A stretch of DNA of 64,000 nt from Bradyrhizobium diversitatis. Lineage in GTDB: Bacteria; Pseudomonadota; Alphaproteobacteria; Rhizobiales; Xanthobacteraceae. Under the pieces are notes generated by a model, which was not told where the DNA came from, did no database searches, and was given only the letters and a program-made list of their open reading frames with translations. The stretch lies in assembly GCF_016031635.1 (NCBI RefSeq), contig NZ_JACEGD010000017.1, positions 1 through 64,000 on the forward strand. Reading direction: 5' to 3'. Below are positions 27,335-35,813 of this stretch, one piece after another (the stretch's first letter is position 1; each line of letters begins with the position of its first letter). A program made the position numbers and the translations under genes.

Positions 27335-27464
27335 GCGACGTTTCGGGAACTCATTCTACCGGCTGGCGGGAATGTCTATCTCGCGCCACGCCGGTTGTCC
27401 CGGCGCAGGGGCCATCGCAGCTTGAAGCGCAAGGGCACTTTCGCCCCGCGAGAAGGACTGCGCC

Positions 27465-28889
27465 ATGACTCCCAATCGACGGACACTCCTCCATGCGGGC
27501 GTCGGCGTCACCGCGACGCTGGCCTCCGCTACTCTTTCCGGACAGTCGTCCGGCGCCCACGATTCGCGATCGCCCGAGCCCTTGCTCGCCAACGACGCAG
27601 AATCTCGCGCGGCAGCCGCGCAGGATTTCGGCCACATCGTGGATAGACGGCCTCGGGCCGTCTGCAAGCCTGCGACGGGCGGCGAGGTCGCCGACATCGT
27701 GCGCTGGGCAAAAGCCCAAGGGCTGAAGGTTGCGGCGCGCGGACAGGGGCACGCAATCTATGGCCGGGCTATGGCCGAAGACGGCATCGTGATGGATCTT
27801 GGCATGTTGGCCACCATCCATCGGATCGAGCCAGATCGCGTCGTGGTCGATGCCGGTGCGACCTGGCACAAGGTGTTGGATGCGACCTTGGCCAAAGGGC
27901 TCGTTCCGCTGGTCTTGACCAATTACCTCGATTTGTCCGTCGGCGGCACGCTTGCCGTCGGGGGAATCGGGGGATCCTCATCCCGGCACGGTTTCCAGAC
28001 CGATCAGGTTCTGGAACTCGACGTCGTCACCGGCGAAGGCGTGGAACTGACCTGTTCGCCGACCTCGCATCCCGAGCTCTTCGATGCGGTTCGAGCCGGC
28101 CTTGCGCAATGCGCGATCATCGTCAGAGCGACGCTTCGCTTGATGCGCGCACCCGAGCGGGTTCGCCGATTTCAGCTGTCCTATCCCGATCTTGCCTCGC
28201 TCACGGCAGATCAACGGCGCGTTCTGGAAGAGGCGCGCTTCGATCAGTTGCAGGGGGCTGTCGTGCCCGACGGCACCGGTGGCTGGCGCTATCAACTGGA
28301 GGCGGGTGTCTTCTACGACGGCAAGATGCCTCCTGACGACGGGGCCTTGCTCGCGGGCCTGGTGGACAAGCGCGAGACCGTCTCCGACCTGACGTTTGGC
28401 GAGGACGCGAACGCATTCGCCAAGCTTGAGAAGATCCTGCGGGCGAACGGCCAGTGGCTCAATCCGCATCCCTGGCTCCTGACCTATCTGCCGGGCAGCA
28501 ACGCGCTGAAGATCGCGAGCGATGTCATTGCCGAACTGAGCAGCGATGATCTGGGCCCGTTCGGGCGCATCACCTACTATCCGATGTTCACCGACGTATG
28601 CCGCACGCCCCTGCTTCGGCTTCCTGACGAACGCGTTGTGTTTCCGTTCAATCTCATCCGTATCCCGGCGTCGGCGGACAGGGCGAATGCGGAGCGGCTG
28701 GTCATGCGAAACCGCGAGCTCTATGAGCGTCTTCGCAGCGCGGGTGGGGTGTTGTATCCAGTGAGCGCGTTTCCGATGTCGCCCAACGATTGGGCTGATC
28801 ATTTCGGTGTGCGATGGTCGCTCTTGCGCGAAGCCAAGGAGAGGCATGATCCCGCTGGCCATCTCACTCCGGGCTATGAGCTGTTCTAG
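27465..28889 (+). CDS. Tat-exported FAD oxidoreductase, cytokinin-dehydrogenase-like
   Basis: A 474-residue flavoprotein of the cytokinin dehydrogenase / vanillyl-alcohol-oxidase fold. MTPNRRTLLHAGVGVTATLA is a twin-arginine signal. The FAD domain has VAARGQGHAIYGRA, where His96 sits where CKX enzymes link FAD covalently. LDLSVGGTLAVGGIGGSSSR and LELDVVTGEGVELTC follow closely the CKX motifs around 'TVGGTLSNAGISGQ'. The substrate-domain tail RHDPAGHLTPGYELF matches the CKX end. CKX cleaves the isoprenoid side chain of cytokinins, so the enzyme could remove plant hormone. Related bacterial oxidases with other substrates exist, so specificity is not proven. It stands alone after the LysR gene. 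Confidence 0.85.
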   Translation: MTPNRRTLLHAGVGVTATLASATLSGQSSGAHDSRSPEPLLANDAESRAAAAQDFGHIVDRRPRAVCKPATGGEVADIVRWAKAQGLKVAARGQGHAIYGRAMAEDGIVMDLGMLATIHRIEPDRVVVDAGATWHKVLDATLAKGLVPLVLTNYLDLSVGGTLAVGGIGGSSSRHGFQTDQVLELDVVTGEGVELTCSPTSHPELFDAVRAGLAQCAIIVRATLRLMRAPERVRRFQLSYPDLASLTADQRRVLEEARFDQLQGAVVPDGTGGWRYQLEAGVFYDGKMPPDDGALLAGLVDKRETVSDLTFGEDANAFAKLEKILRANGQWLNPHPWLLTYLPGSNALKIASDVIAELSSDDLGPFGRITYYPMFTDVCRTPLLRLPDERVVFPFNLIRIPASADRANAERLVMRNRELYERLRSAGGVLYPVSAFPMSPNDWADHFGVRWSLLREAKERHDPAGHLTPGYELF

Positions 28890-28920
28890 ATCGCCGGATC
28901 CGGCATCGGCCACGGCATCG

Positions 28921-29475
28921 TCAGGAGAAATCCGTCCAGCTCAGATGCCGCGCGTCGAGGTCGCCGATCGTCACGCCCTCGCGCATCTCCCGCGGCGTAT
29001 GGAAGTTGCTGCGCAAGTACACGAGCGGCGTCGCCATGGCCGAATGCGAGACGTCACGCACCTCGCCTACGAAGATCGAATGCGTCCTGGTTTCGAATTC
29101 CTGCGCCAGCACGCAGTCGAACGCGGCAACCGCGTCGCTCAGCACCGGCGCGCCGGTAGCTCCACGCGTCCACTGCCCGAATGCGAAGCGGTCGTCGCCA
29201 TTGACGCCCTTCTGGCCGCTGAAGGTGAGCGCGAGCAGCGCATGATCCTCGTGCAGGAAGTTGATCGCAAACGCGCCTTCCTCGCGGATGCGCGCGTGGG
29301 CGCTGGCGTTGCGGTTGACGCAGACGATCAGCGAGGGCGGTGAGTCCGACAGCGAGCAGGCCGAGGTCACCGTCAGCCCGGTGCGCTTGCCGTGCTCGGC
29401 ACCCACCGTCACCAACGCGACGGCGCCGGCGCATTGGCGCATCGCCTGCTTGAAGTCCTTGGCATCGACCGTCAC
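28921..29475 (-). CDS. Flavin reductase (FMN) component
   Basis: A 184-residue flavin reductase of the HpaC/SsuE-like FMN-binding split-barrel family. FKQAMRQCAGAVALVTVG begins the domain, and RTGLTVTSACSLSDSPPSLIVCVNRNASAHA is the flavin-binding core (described here in part: GLTVTSACSLS and CVNRNASAH). It supplies reduced flavin to a partner monooxygenase. The partner is most likely the luciferase-like enzyme encoded 57 bases upstream on the same strand. The end is convergent with the flavoprotein gene, with a GCCGGATCCGGC palindrome between them. Confidence 0.9.
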   Translation of the reverse strand: MTVDAKDFKQAMRQCAGAVALVTVGAEHGKRTGLTVTSACSLSDSPPSLIVCVNRNASAHARIREEGAFAINFLHEDHALLALTFSGQKGVNGDDRFAFGQWTRGATGAPVLSDAVAAFDCVLAQEFETRTHSIFVGEVRDVSHSAMATPLVYLRSNFHTPREMREGVTIGDLDARHLSWTDFS

Positions 29476-29532
29476 GCGGAAATCTCCGAAATGAATGCGG
29501 GTGCGGCACGATCGCGCCGCACCCGCTGAGCG

Positions 29533-30630
29533 TCAAGCCGCCTTCTTCGCCGAGCCGAGATGCGCAAGGCGCGGCATCACCTCGTTCTTCAGCAGCGAGA
29601 GCGAATGGTGCCAGGCTTCGGCCTTGTGCTTGTAGTCGAAGCCGAACACCAGGAGCACGCCGAAGCCGCCGACCTCCTCGTAGATCTTCTCGATCTTCTC
29701 GGCGACCGTCGCGGGCGAGCCGACGATCCAGTTCCGCTTGGCGCAATATTCGACCGTGACGTCGCTGTCGGGCACGTCGGGCGCGTGCTTCAGATAGTCC
29801 TTGAAGCCGAAATGGCCGAGCAGCGGCAGGAAGTACTCGCTCATCATCCGGCCCATCATGTCGCCGGTCGAGAGCCTCCAGGCCTCTTCATCGGTGTCGG
29901 CAACGAACACCTCGCGCACCAGCCGCCAGTCCTGCCGGTTCGGCTTGCGGCCGGTCTTGGCAGCACCGAGCTCGACGGAGTCCCAGTGGCTGGAGACATA
30001 GGCCGGGTTGAGGTTGAGGCTCATCGGGATGAAGCCGCGCTCGCCGGCGAGCTTCAGCGTGTCCGAGTTCTTCGACAGCCCGGCGACGCCGATCGGCGGA
30101 TGTGGCGCCTGCAACGGTTTGATATGGGGTTTCAGGAAGTCGAACATCGTGTCCGGCTTGGTCACCGTCCAGAACTTGCCCTTGTAGGTGAAGGGCGCGG
30201 GATCGGACCACAGCTTCAGGATGATCTCCAGCGCCTCGCGGGTCATGTCGCGGTTCTGCCCGCTCATGCCGTCGACGTTGAACATCGCCCAGTCGCTCGG
30301 CAGGCCGGATGCGGCGACGCCGAAATTGAGCCGGCCCTCGGAGAGATGGTCCAGCATGGCGACGCGGTTGGCGAGCTCGGCCGGATGATGATAGGGCAAG
30401 AGAAAGCCGCCCGGCCCGATGCGAAGCTTTTTCGTCTGCATCAGCGCCTGTGCGATCAGGAGGTCGGGTGTAGGATTGGGTTCCCAGGGCGCGGTGTGGT
30501 GCTCGCCGACCCAGGCTTCCTGGTAGCCGAGCTCGTCGAGCCAGCGCATGACTTGCAGGTCCCAGTCGTTCCCTTCCTTCAGGCCGCACTCCGGCGGATG
30601 CGAAGGCATCGTGAAATAGCCGATCTCCAT
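29533..30630 (-). CDS. Luciferase-like (LLM) flavin-dependent monooxygenase
   Basis: A 365-residue TIM-barrel monooxygenase of the bacterial luciferase-like superfamily. MEIGYFTMPSHPPECGL, AWVGEHHTAPWEPNPTP (with the family's EHH), LPYHHPAELANRVAMLDHLS and GRLNFGVAASGLPSDW match the family. ATG 30630 has GAGGAAA before it; ATG 30642 and the longer frame are less likely. It uses reduced FMN and oxygen to oxidise an unknown organic substrate. The flavin reductase is encoded 57 bases downstream, so both halves of a two-component monooxygenase are present. It is divergent from dgoK across a region with GTCTC/GAGAC dyads. Confidence 0.9.
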   Translation of the reverse strand: MEIGYFTMPSHPPECGLKEGNDWDLQVMRWLDELGYQEAWVGEHHTAPWEPNPTPDLLIAQALMQTKKLRIGPGGFLLPYHHPAELANRVAMLDHLSEGRLNFGVAASGLPSDWAMFNVDGMSGQNRDMTREALEIILKLWSDPAPFTYKGKFWTVTKPDTMFDFLKPHIKPLQAPHPPIGVAGLSKNSDTLKLAGERGFIPMSLNLNPAYVSSHWDSVELGAAKTGRKPNRQDWRLVREVFVADTDEEAWRLSTGDMMGRMMSEYFLPLLGHFGFKDYLKHAPDVPDSDVTVEYCAKRNWIVGSPATVAEKIEKIYEEVGGFGVLLVFGFDYKHKAEAWHHSLSLLKNEVMPRLAHLGSAKKAA

Positions 30631-30793
30631 GGGTTTCCTCATCTGATGTTGACGCGTCTTGTCGCGCGTTGACGGCGTTGAACGACCAGTCTTCAGCAAG
30701 CGGTGTGCCAGCGCGGCGGGACTTCGAATCGAAGAGAAAGCGCTGGTTTGCCTGCGCAATAGCCGGTATCTCGACGGGAGCCTGCAAGACATC

Positions 30794-30832
30794 GTCTCGT
30801 TTGTCGCGAGACGGCGTCTCAGCCGTGAGACG
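30794..30832. promoter_or_regulatory. Two adjacent GTCTC/GAGAC dyads upstream of dgoK
   Basis: GTCTCGTTTGTCGCGAGAC (30794-30812) and CGTCTCAGCCGTGAGACG (30815-30832) lie side by side, with one further GAGAC at 30838. They sit 16 bases before the DgoK start codon and about 160 bases from the divergent monooxygenase gene. The symmetric half-sites look like operators for a dimeric repressor, but no regulator gene is adjacent. Confidence 0.5.
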
Positions 30833-30847
30833 AGGACGAGACCTGAC

Positions 30848-31774
30848 ATGACCGAACCCGCTTATGTCGCGGTGGACTGGGGCACCAGCAGCTTCCGGCT
30901 CTGGCAGATCGATGGCGCCGGCCAGGTGCTGGCCGAGCGCCGCAGCGGCGAGGGCATGCTGGCCGCGGCGAAGGTCGGGTTCCCGGCGGTGCTGCGATCG
31001 CATCTCGCGGCGGTCGAAGCGCCGGATCATCTGCCGGTGCTCGTCTGCGGCATGGCCGGTGCTCGCACCGGCTGGGTCGAGGCCGGCTATGTCGACGCGC
31101 CGGCGCCGCTCTCTGCCGTTCTGAAGCAGGCCGTGCGTGTGCCGGGCGAGGCGCGCGATATCCGGATCCTGCCGGGCATCGCGCAGCGCGACGCCGAGGC
31201 GCCGGACGTCATGCGCGGCGAGGAGACGCAACTGCTCGGCGCCCTCGGCCTCGATGCCGCGGGCGAGGCGCTGGTCTGCATGCCCGGTACGCATTCGAAA
31301 TGGGTTCGCGTGAAGGATGGCACGGTCGCGCATTTCTCCACTTTCATGACCGGCGAGCTGTTCAGTGCTGTCTCGCGCGAGACGATCCTGTCGCTCGCGG
31401 TCGCCGGCGCAGACGACGCCGAGGATGTCGCGAGCTTCAGGGCGGCAGTGAAGGCTGCGTACGAGGCACCGGCCTTCGCCGCCAATCTTCTGTTCGGCGC
31501 GCGGTCGCGACAGCTTCTGTTCGGCGGCACGCCGGCCGCGGCGCGCGAGACGCTGTCGGGCACGTTGATCGGTGTCGAGCTGGCGGCAGGGCTCTCCGGC
31601 ACCGTGCCGCAGTCGGGTGTCATGCTGATCGCCTCGGGACGGCTCGCGCGGTTGTACCGGCTGGCTTTCGAGGCGCTGTCGATGACCGCAAGGCCGATCG
31701 ATGCGGATGAAGCGGTCCGCCGCGGTTTGTCGATGGCGGCTGCCGCGATCTGGACGAAGCAGAAGGATTCTTGA
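30848..31774 (+). CDS. dgoK: 2-dehydro-3-deoxygalactonokinase
   Basis: A 308-residue sugar-acid kinase that phosphorylates 2-keto-3-deoxygalactonate at O6. DgoK family motifs are VAVDWGTSSFRLW at the N-terminus, VCGMAGARTGW, RGEETQLLGAL, CMPGTHSKWV and STFMTGELF. ATG 30848 opens the family domain; the frame back to 30659 crosses the dyad region and is non-coding. The next gene, DgoA-type aldolase, starts one base after the stop, so the two form an operon catalysing the last two steps of the De Ley-Doudoroff pathway. The galactose dehydrogenase, lactonase and dehydratase genes are not in the window. Confidence 0.92.
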   Translation: MTEPAYVAVDWGTSSFRLWQIDGAGQVLAERRSGEGMLAAAKVGFPAVLRSHLAAVEAPDHLPVLVCGMAGARTGWVEAGYVDAPAPLSAVLKQAVRVPGEARDIRILPGIAQRDAEAPDVMRGEETQLLGALGLDAAGEALVCMPGTHSKWVRVKDGTVAHFSTFMTGELFSAVSRETILSLAVAGADDAEDVASFRAAVKAAYEAPAFAANLLFGARSRQLLFGGTPAAARETLSGTLIGVELAAGLSGTVPQSGVMLIASGRLARLYRLAFEALSMTARPIDADEAVRRGLSMAAAAIWTKQKDS

Positions 31775-31775
31775 G

Positions 31776-32402
31776 ATGAGCGTTGCTTTTCCGCCGATGA
31801 AGCGGCCGCTGGTCGCGATCCTGCGCGGCGTCAAGCCCGAGGAGACGGAGGCCATTGTCGGCGTGCTGATCGAGGCCGGCATGACGGCGATCGAGATTCC
31901 CCTGAACTCGCCCGATCCGTTCCGCTCCATTGCGATGGCGGTGAAGCAGGCGCCATCAGGCGTATTGATCGGCGCGGGCACGGTGCTGACCGCGGCAGAT
32001 GTCGATCGTCTCGATGACGTCGGCGGCAAGCTCATGGTCTCGCCCAATGTCGACACCGAGGTGCTCGCGCGCGCGCATCAGCATGGCATGGTGACGATGC
32101 CCGGTGTGTTCTCGCCGACCGAGGCGCTGCTTGCCGCGCGCTCGGGTGCGTCGAGCCTGAAATTCTTCCCGGCGAGCGCGCTCGGCGCCTCCGGCATCGC
32201 CGCGATCAGGGCCGTGCTGCCATCAGGCGTGATGATCGCCGCCGTCGGCGGCGTCTCCGACCAGAACTTCGCGGAGTACATCAAGGTCGGTGTGACCGCG
32301 TTCGGGCTCGGCTCTAGCCTCTACAAGCCCGGCATGACGGCAGCGGACGTCGCAGCTCGCGCGAAGGTGACGGTCGCGGCCTACGATCGGGCGATTGCGT
32401 AA
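31776..32402 (+). CDS. dgoA: 2-dehydro-3-deoxy-6-phosphogalactonate aldolase
   Basis: A 208-residue class I aldolase of the KDPG/KDPGal family. It splits 2-keto-3-deoxy-6-phosphogalactonate into pyruvate and glyceraldehyde-3-phosphate. LVAILRGVKPEE supplies the catalytic Glu region, IEIPLNSPDP and GAGTVLTAADVD follow, and the Schiff-base Lys is in SLKFFPASALG. ATG 31776 has AAGGA upstream. Coupled to dgoK one base upstream. A group of sequence features such as IPLNSP distinguishes DgoA from Eda, though both act on close epimers. Confidence 0.9.
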   Translation: MSVAFPPMKRPLVAILRGVKPEETEAIVGVLIEAGMTAIEIPLNSPDPFRSIAMAVKQAPSGVLIGAGTVLTAADVDRLDDVGGKLMVSPNVDTEVLARAHQHGMVTMPGVFSPTEALLAARSGASSLKFFPASALGASGIAAIRAVLPSGVMIAAVGGVSDQNFAEYIKVGVTAFGLGSSLYKPGMTAADVAARAKVTVAAYDRAIA

Positions 32403-32516
32403 AATTGAGCAGGAACAGACAAGCGGTGATCGTGTCATAGCTTATTGTCCCTCGCGGTGTCGCAACCGATGTTTGCGCATCGTGCACATGTGACTGGCTG
32501 AAGCAGGAGACCGACA

Positions 32517-34253
32517 ATGGCGATCAACAACGTAGCCGATCTGTTCGTGGCAACGCTCGAACAAGCGGGTGTCAAGCGCATCTACGGCATCGTCGGCGAC
32601 AGTCTTAATGCGCTCACCGAGGCGCTGCGCCGTCGCGGCACCATCGAGTGGATCCACGTCCGGCACGAGGAGGTTGCAGCGTTTGCAGCGGCCGGCGAAG
32701 CCGAGATGACCGGGAGCCTCGCAGTCTGCGCCGGCTCCTGCGGCCCGGGCAATCTGCATCTGATCAACGGGCTGTTCGATGCTCACCGCAGCCGCGTTCC
32801 GGTGCTCGCGATTGCGGCGCAGATCCCGACCGCCGAGATCGGTGGCGGCTATTTCCAGGAGACCCATCCGCAGAACCTGTTCCGCGAATGCAGCCACTAT
32901 TGTGAGCTGGTGTCGGATTCGAGCCAGCTTCCCTACGTGCTGGAGAACGCGATTCGCGCCGCCGTCGGCCTGCGCGGCGTTGCCGTCGTTGCCATGCCCG
33001 GTGACGTCGCCTTCCGCAGTCCCCCGAAGCGTGAGCTGTCGACGGCGCGCGGCCTTGCCTTGTCGGCGCCGAAGGTCGTGCCGGAGGCCGATGAGCTGAA
33101 GGCGCTGGCGGACCTCCTCAACGCCGCCGAGCGTATCACTCTCTTCTGCGGCCGAGGCTGCGCCGGCGCGCATGCGCCGCTGATGCAGCTGGCGGAAGCT
33201 CTGAAGAGCCCGATCGTGCATGCGCTCGGCGGCAAGGAGCATGTCGAGTACGACAACCCTTACGACGTCGGCATGACCGGATTCATCGGCTTCTCCTCGG
33301 GCTATGCCGCCATGCACGCCTGCGACGCGCTGGTGATGCTCGGTACCGATTTTCCGTACAAGCAGTTCTTCCCGACCAACTGCCAGGTCGCGCAGATCGA
33401 CATCCGCCCGGAAAATCTCGGCCGGCGTTGCAAGATCGATCTCGGCCTCGTCGGCGACGTCAAACTCACCATCGAGGCGCTGCTGCCGCTGCTCAAGACC
33501 AAGACGCAGCGCAAGCATCTCGACGATGCTGTCGCGCACTACAAGAAGGCTCGCGAAGGGCTCGATTCGCTCGCCAGGGGCACGCCGGGAAGCAAGCCGA
33601 TCCATCCGCAATATCTCGCCAAGGTCATCAGCGACCATGCGTCCGAGGATGCCGTGTTCACTGCCGATGTCGGCACGCCGACCGTGTGGGCCGCGCGCTA
33701 TCTCGACATGAACGGCCGCCGCCGGCTGATCGGCTCCTTCGCGCACGGCTCGATGGCCAACGCGATGCCGCAGGCGATCGGCGCGCAGGCCGCACAGCCC
33801 GGCCGCCAGGTCATCTCGCTCTCCGGCGACGGCGGCTTCACCATGCTGATGGGCGATCTGATCACGCTGACGCAAGAGAAGCTGCCGGTGAAAGTCGTCG
33901 TGTTCAACAACGGCGTGCTAGGCTTCGTCGCGCTGGAGATGAAGGCGGCGGGCTTCGTCGACACCGGTGTCGATCTGGAGAACCCCGATTTCGCCGCGAT
34001 GGCGCGCGCGATGGGTATCTTCGCGAAACGCGTCGAGGATCCCGGCGAACTCCCGGGCGCGATGAAGGAGATGCTGGCGCACAATGGGCCGGCATTGCTC
34101 GACGTCGTCACCGCCAAGCAGGAGCTGTCGATGCCGCCGACCATCACGGCCGAGCAGGTCAAGGGTTTCAGCCTCTGGGTCCTGCGCGCGGTGATGAATG
34201 GCCGCGGCGACGAGGTGCTGGACCTCGCCAAGACCAATCTCTTGCCGCGCTGA
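32517..34253 (+). CDS. poxB: Thiamine-diphosphate pyruvate oxidase/dehydrogenase, PoxB-like
   Basis: A 578-residue ThDP- and flavin-dependent enzyme similar to PoxB. That enzyme decarboxylates pyruvate to acetate and CO2 and passes electrons to ubiquinone at the membrane. The activating Glu is in VRHEEVAAFAAAGEA. The central FAD domain has LGTDFPYKQFFP and QIDIRPENLGRR. The ThDP motif is GDGGFTMLMGDLIT...NNG. The C-terminal segment PPTITAEQVKGFSLWVLRAV resembles the PoxB membrane-binding tail. ATG 32517 follows AGGAGA. It stands alone with a 114-base upstream region and is closed by a hairpin at 34272. Acetolactate synthase is the main alternative; the C-terminus favours PoxB. Confidence 0.87.
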   Translation: MAINNVADLFVATLEQAGVKRIYGIVGDSLNALTEALRRRGTIEWIHVRHEEVAAFAAAGEAEMTGSLAVCAGSCGPGNLHLINGLFDAHRSRVPVLAIAAQIPTAEIGGGYFQETHPQNLFRECSHYCELVSDSSQLPYVLENAIRAAVGLRGVAVVAMPGDVAFRSPPKRELSTARGLALSAPKVVPEADELKALADLLNAAERITLFCGRGCAGAHAPLMQLAEALKSPIVHALGGKEHVEYDNPYDVGMTGFIGFSSGYAAMHACDALVMLGTDFPYKQFFPTNCQVAQIDIRPENLGRRCKIDLGLVGDVKLTIEALLPLLKTKTQRKHLDDAVAHYKKAREGLDSLARGTPGSKPIHPQYLAKVISDHASEDAVFTADVGTPTVWAARYLDMNGRRRLIGSFAHGSMANAMPQAIGAQAAQPGRQVISLSGDGGFTMLMGDLITLTQEKLPVKVVVFNNGVLGFVALEMKAAGFVDTGVDLENPDFAAMARAMGIFAKRVEDPGELPGAMKEMLAHNGPALLDVVTAKQELSMPPTITAEQVKGFSLWVLRAVMNGRGDEVLDLAKTNLLPR

Positions 34254-34271
34254 TTTCAGCCGAGGCGGTTC

Positions 34272-34302
34272 GGTTCACCTCTCCCACCGGGCGAGGTGAA
34301 CC
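34272..34302. terminator. Hairpin between convergent genes
   Basis: GGTTCACCTC and GAGGTGAACC form a perfect 10-base stem around an 11-base loop, 18 bases after the PoxB-like stop and 16 bases before the convergent membrane-protein stop. There is no T run on either strand. It may be an intergenic repeat that works as a weak bidirectional terminator. Confidence 0.45.
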
Positions 34303-34318
34303 ACGGACTGCGCGGGCC

Positions 34319-34684
34319 TCAGCCCCGCTTCACCGATGGCACGGGCATCTGCTCATGGCGGCGTTGGAAGCGTTGCCAGTGCAGCGCGATGCCGACCAGC
34401 AGCGCCGGCACAAAGCCGAGCCCGATCAGGAAATGCGGCAGCGCCTTCGCTGAGACGAAGGCAATCGCAATATCCGAGATCAGCCACAGCGCTGCGAATA
34501 TGACCGCAAAGTCCGTGCGCGGGCAGCGCAGGTAATAGAGCACGGCAGTGATAACGATGGCAGGACCGATGGCGATCGCGAATATGATCGCCGTCAGCTC
34601 CTTCGGCGTCAGCGCGTCGAGCACCATCGATGCCAGCAGCCAGAGCGCGGCGAACATGGCGACGATATCGAGCGGATGCCGCAA
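34319..34684 (-). CDS. Small four-helix membrane protein
   Basis: An inner-membrane protein of about 121 residues with four predicted helices: IVAMFAALWLLASMVLDAL, IIFAIAIGPAIVITAVLYYL, FAVIFAALWLISDIAIAFV and FLIGLGFVPALLVGIALHW. The first and third share FAALWL, suggesting an internal duplication of two-helix units. I chose a TTG start at 34684 because AGAGG lies seven bases upstream and the first helix follows directly. The alternative ATG at 34741 adds 19 residues and has no ribosome site. The function is unknown. It is 12 bases downstream of the thioesterase gene and could be cotranscribed. Confidence 0.65.
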   Translation of the reverse strand: MRHPLDIVAMFAALWLLASMVLDALTPKELTAIIFAIAIGPAIVITAVLYYLRCPRTDFAVIFAALWLISDIAIAFVSAKALPHFLIGLGFVPALLVGIALHWQRFQRRHEQMPVPSVKRG

Positions 34685-34753
34685 TCTAATACCTCTCGCG
34701 GGGACGTGTGCTATCGTTGTGGCCGAAACTTCGGCCGTCAAGTCAAAATGCGC

Positions 34754-35662
34754 TTATTCCTCGTCACTTCCCGGCGTCGGGCGCAGCATGAAGTGACCGA
34801 AGGCGGTGGCGATCGGCTTGGTGGCATCATCCTGCCAGGCCCGCGCCTCGAAGGCCACGATTCGCCGGCCCTGCTTCACGATCGAGACGTCGGCGAACGT
34901 GTCGAGGGCACGGCCGGAGCGCAGATAGTTGACGGTAAGGCCGATCGGCTTGGGCGGCGCGGCAGCGCCGAGCTCGCGCGCCACGCCGACGATCGCGGTG
35001 GTCTCCAGGAAGGCGCCGGTCATGCCGCCATGGATCGCGGGCAGGATCGGATTGCCGATGATCTTCGGCGAGAACGGCATCGTCAGCGTGCCGTCGTCGT
35101 TGACGCGGATGCCGAGACACCGCGCGAACGGGCTGCGCGCAAACGGCCCATCCGGAACCTCAGGAGCCTCCAGCGATGGGATGCTGCGCGTATCCATACG
35201 GCGGTCGGCAAGCATGTTGGTGCGGTTGGCGCCGATCATGAAGCAGGCGGTGGCGGTCGCGACCGGATCGTCCTCCGACTCCTGATAGGCGGTGGAGCGC
35301 ACGAAGGCAATCGAGCGTGTGGTGCGGTAGCAGACCGAATGCGCCTTGATGTCGAGGCCCGGCGTCGCCGGCTTCTGATAGTCGATGCGCAAGTCCAAGG
35401 TTGCGATCGCGCGCGTGCCGTCGAGCGCAAGCTGCACGGCCATGCCGCAGCTCTCGTCCAGCATTGCCGTGACGACACCGCCGTGCAGCATGCCGGTCTC
35501 GGTGTCGCCGACGAAGACGGGCCGGTAGGGCAGGCTGGACCAGGCCTCGGCTGGCGCGAAGCGGTCGAGCTGGAGCCCGCTGATATGGCCGTAATCGGAG
35601 CGGCGGCCCTTGATGGCTTCGGCGAGTTCCTCGAATGGGAGCGTGACAGGTACAGTGGACAT
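34754..35662 (-). CDS. Tandem hotdog thioesterase, PaaI-type
   Basis: A 302-residue protein with two hotdog domains of the acyl-CoA thioesterase type. The first (about 35-150) has GDTETGMLHGGVVTAMLDESCG and the second (about 180-290) has AIHGGMTGAFLETTAIVG. In each the 'HGG' loop precedes the hot-dog helix carrying the Asp or Glu acid (DESCG, LETTA). The family hydrolyses acyl-CoA thioesters. The double-domain arrangement forms an intramolecular dimer. The gene is well separated from the divergent small gene at 35814 and lies upstream of the small membrane protein. Confidence 0.82.
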   Translation of the reverse strand: MSTVPVTLPFEELAEAIKGRRSDYGHISGLQLDRFAPAEAWSSLPYRPVFVGDTETGMLHGGVVTAMLDESCGMAVQLALDGTRAIATLDLRIDYQKPATPGLDIKAHSVCYRTTRSIAFVRSTAYQESEDDPVATATACFMIGANRTNMLADRRMDTRSIPSLEAPEVPDGPFARSPFARCLGIRVNDDGTLTMPFSPKIIGNPILPAIHGGMTGAFLETTAIVGVARELGAAAPPKPIGLTVNYLRSGRALDTFADVSIVKQGRRIVAFEARAWQDDATKPIATAFGHFMLRPTPGSDEE

Positions 35663-35813
35663 GGCGATGTTCTAAACCAGTGCCGAGCGCCGCGCAAAAC
35701 CCCCAAACGTGCCTTGTCCGGGACGCCCTGCCGGGGGCGGTTTGGCCTCGACAGGCCGGGCCAAAGCAAGGATGGTGGGCGCTTCGTTCGTCCCATGCCC
35801 GCAAGGAGCGCCC

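Noticed and set aside
29888..32056. A 722-codon minus-strand open frame
   Set aside because: It crosses the monooxygenase, dgoK and dgoA in wrong frames; composition is typical of an antisense shadow.
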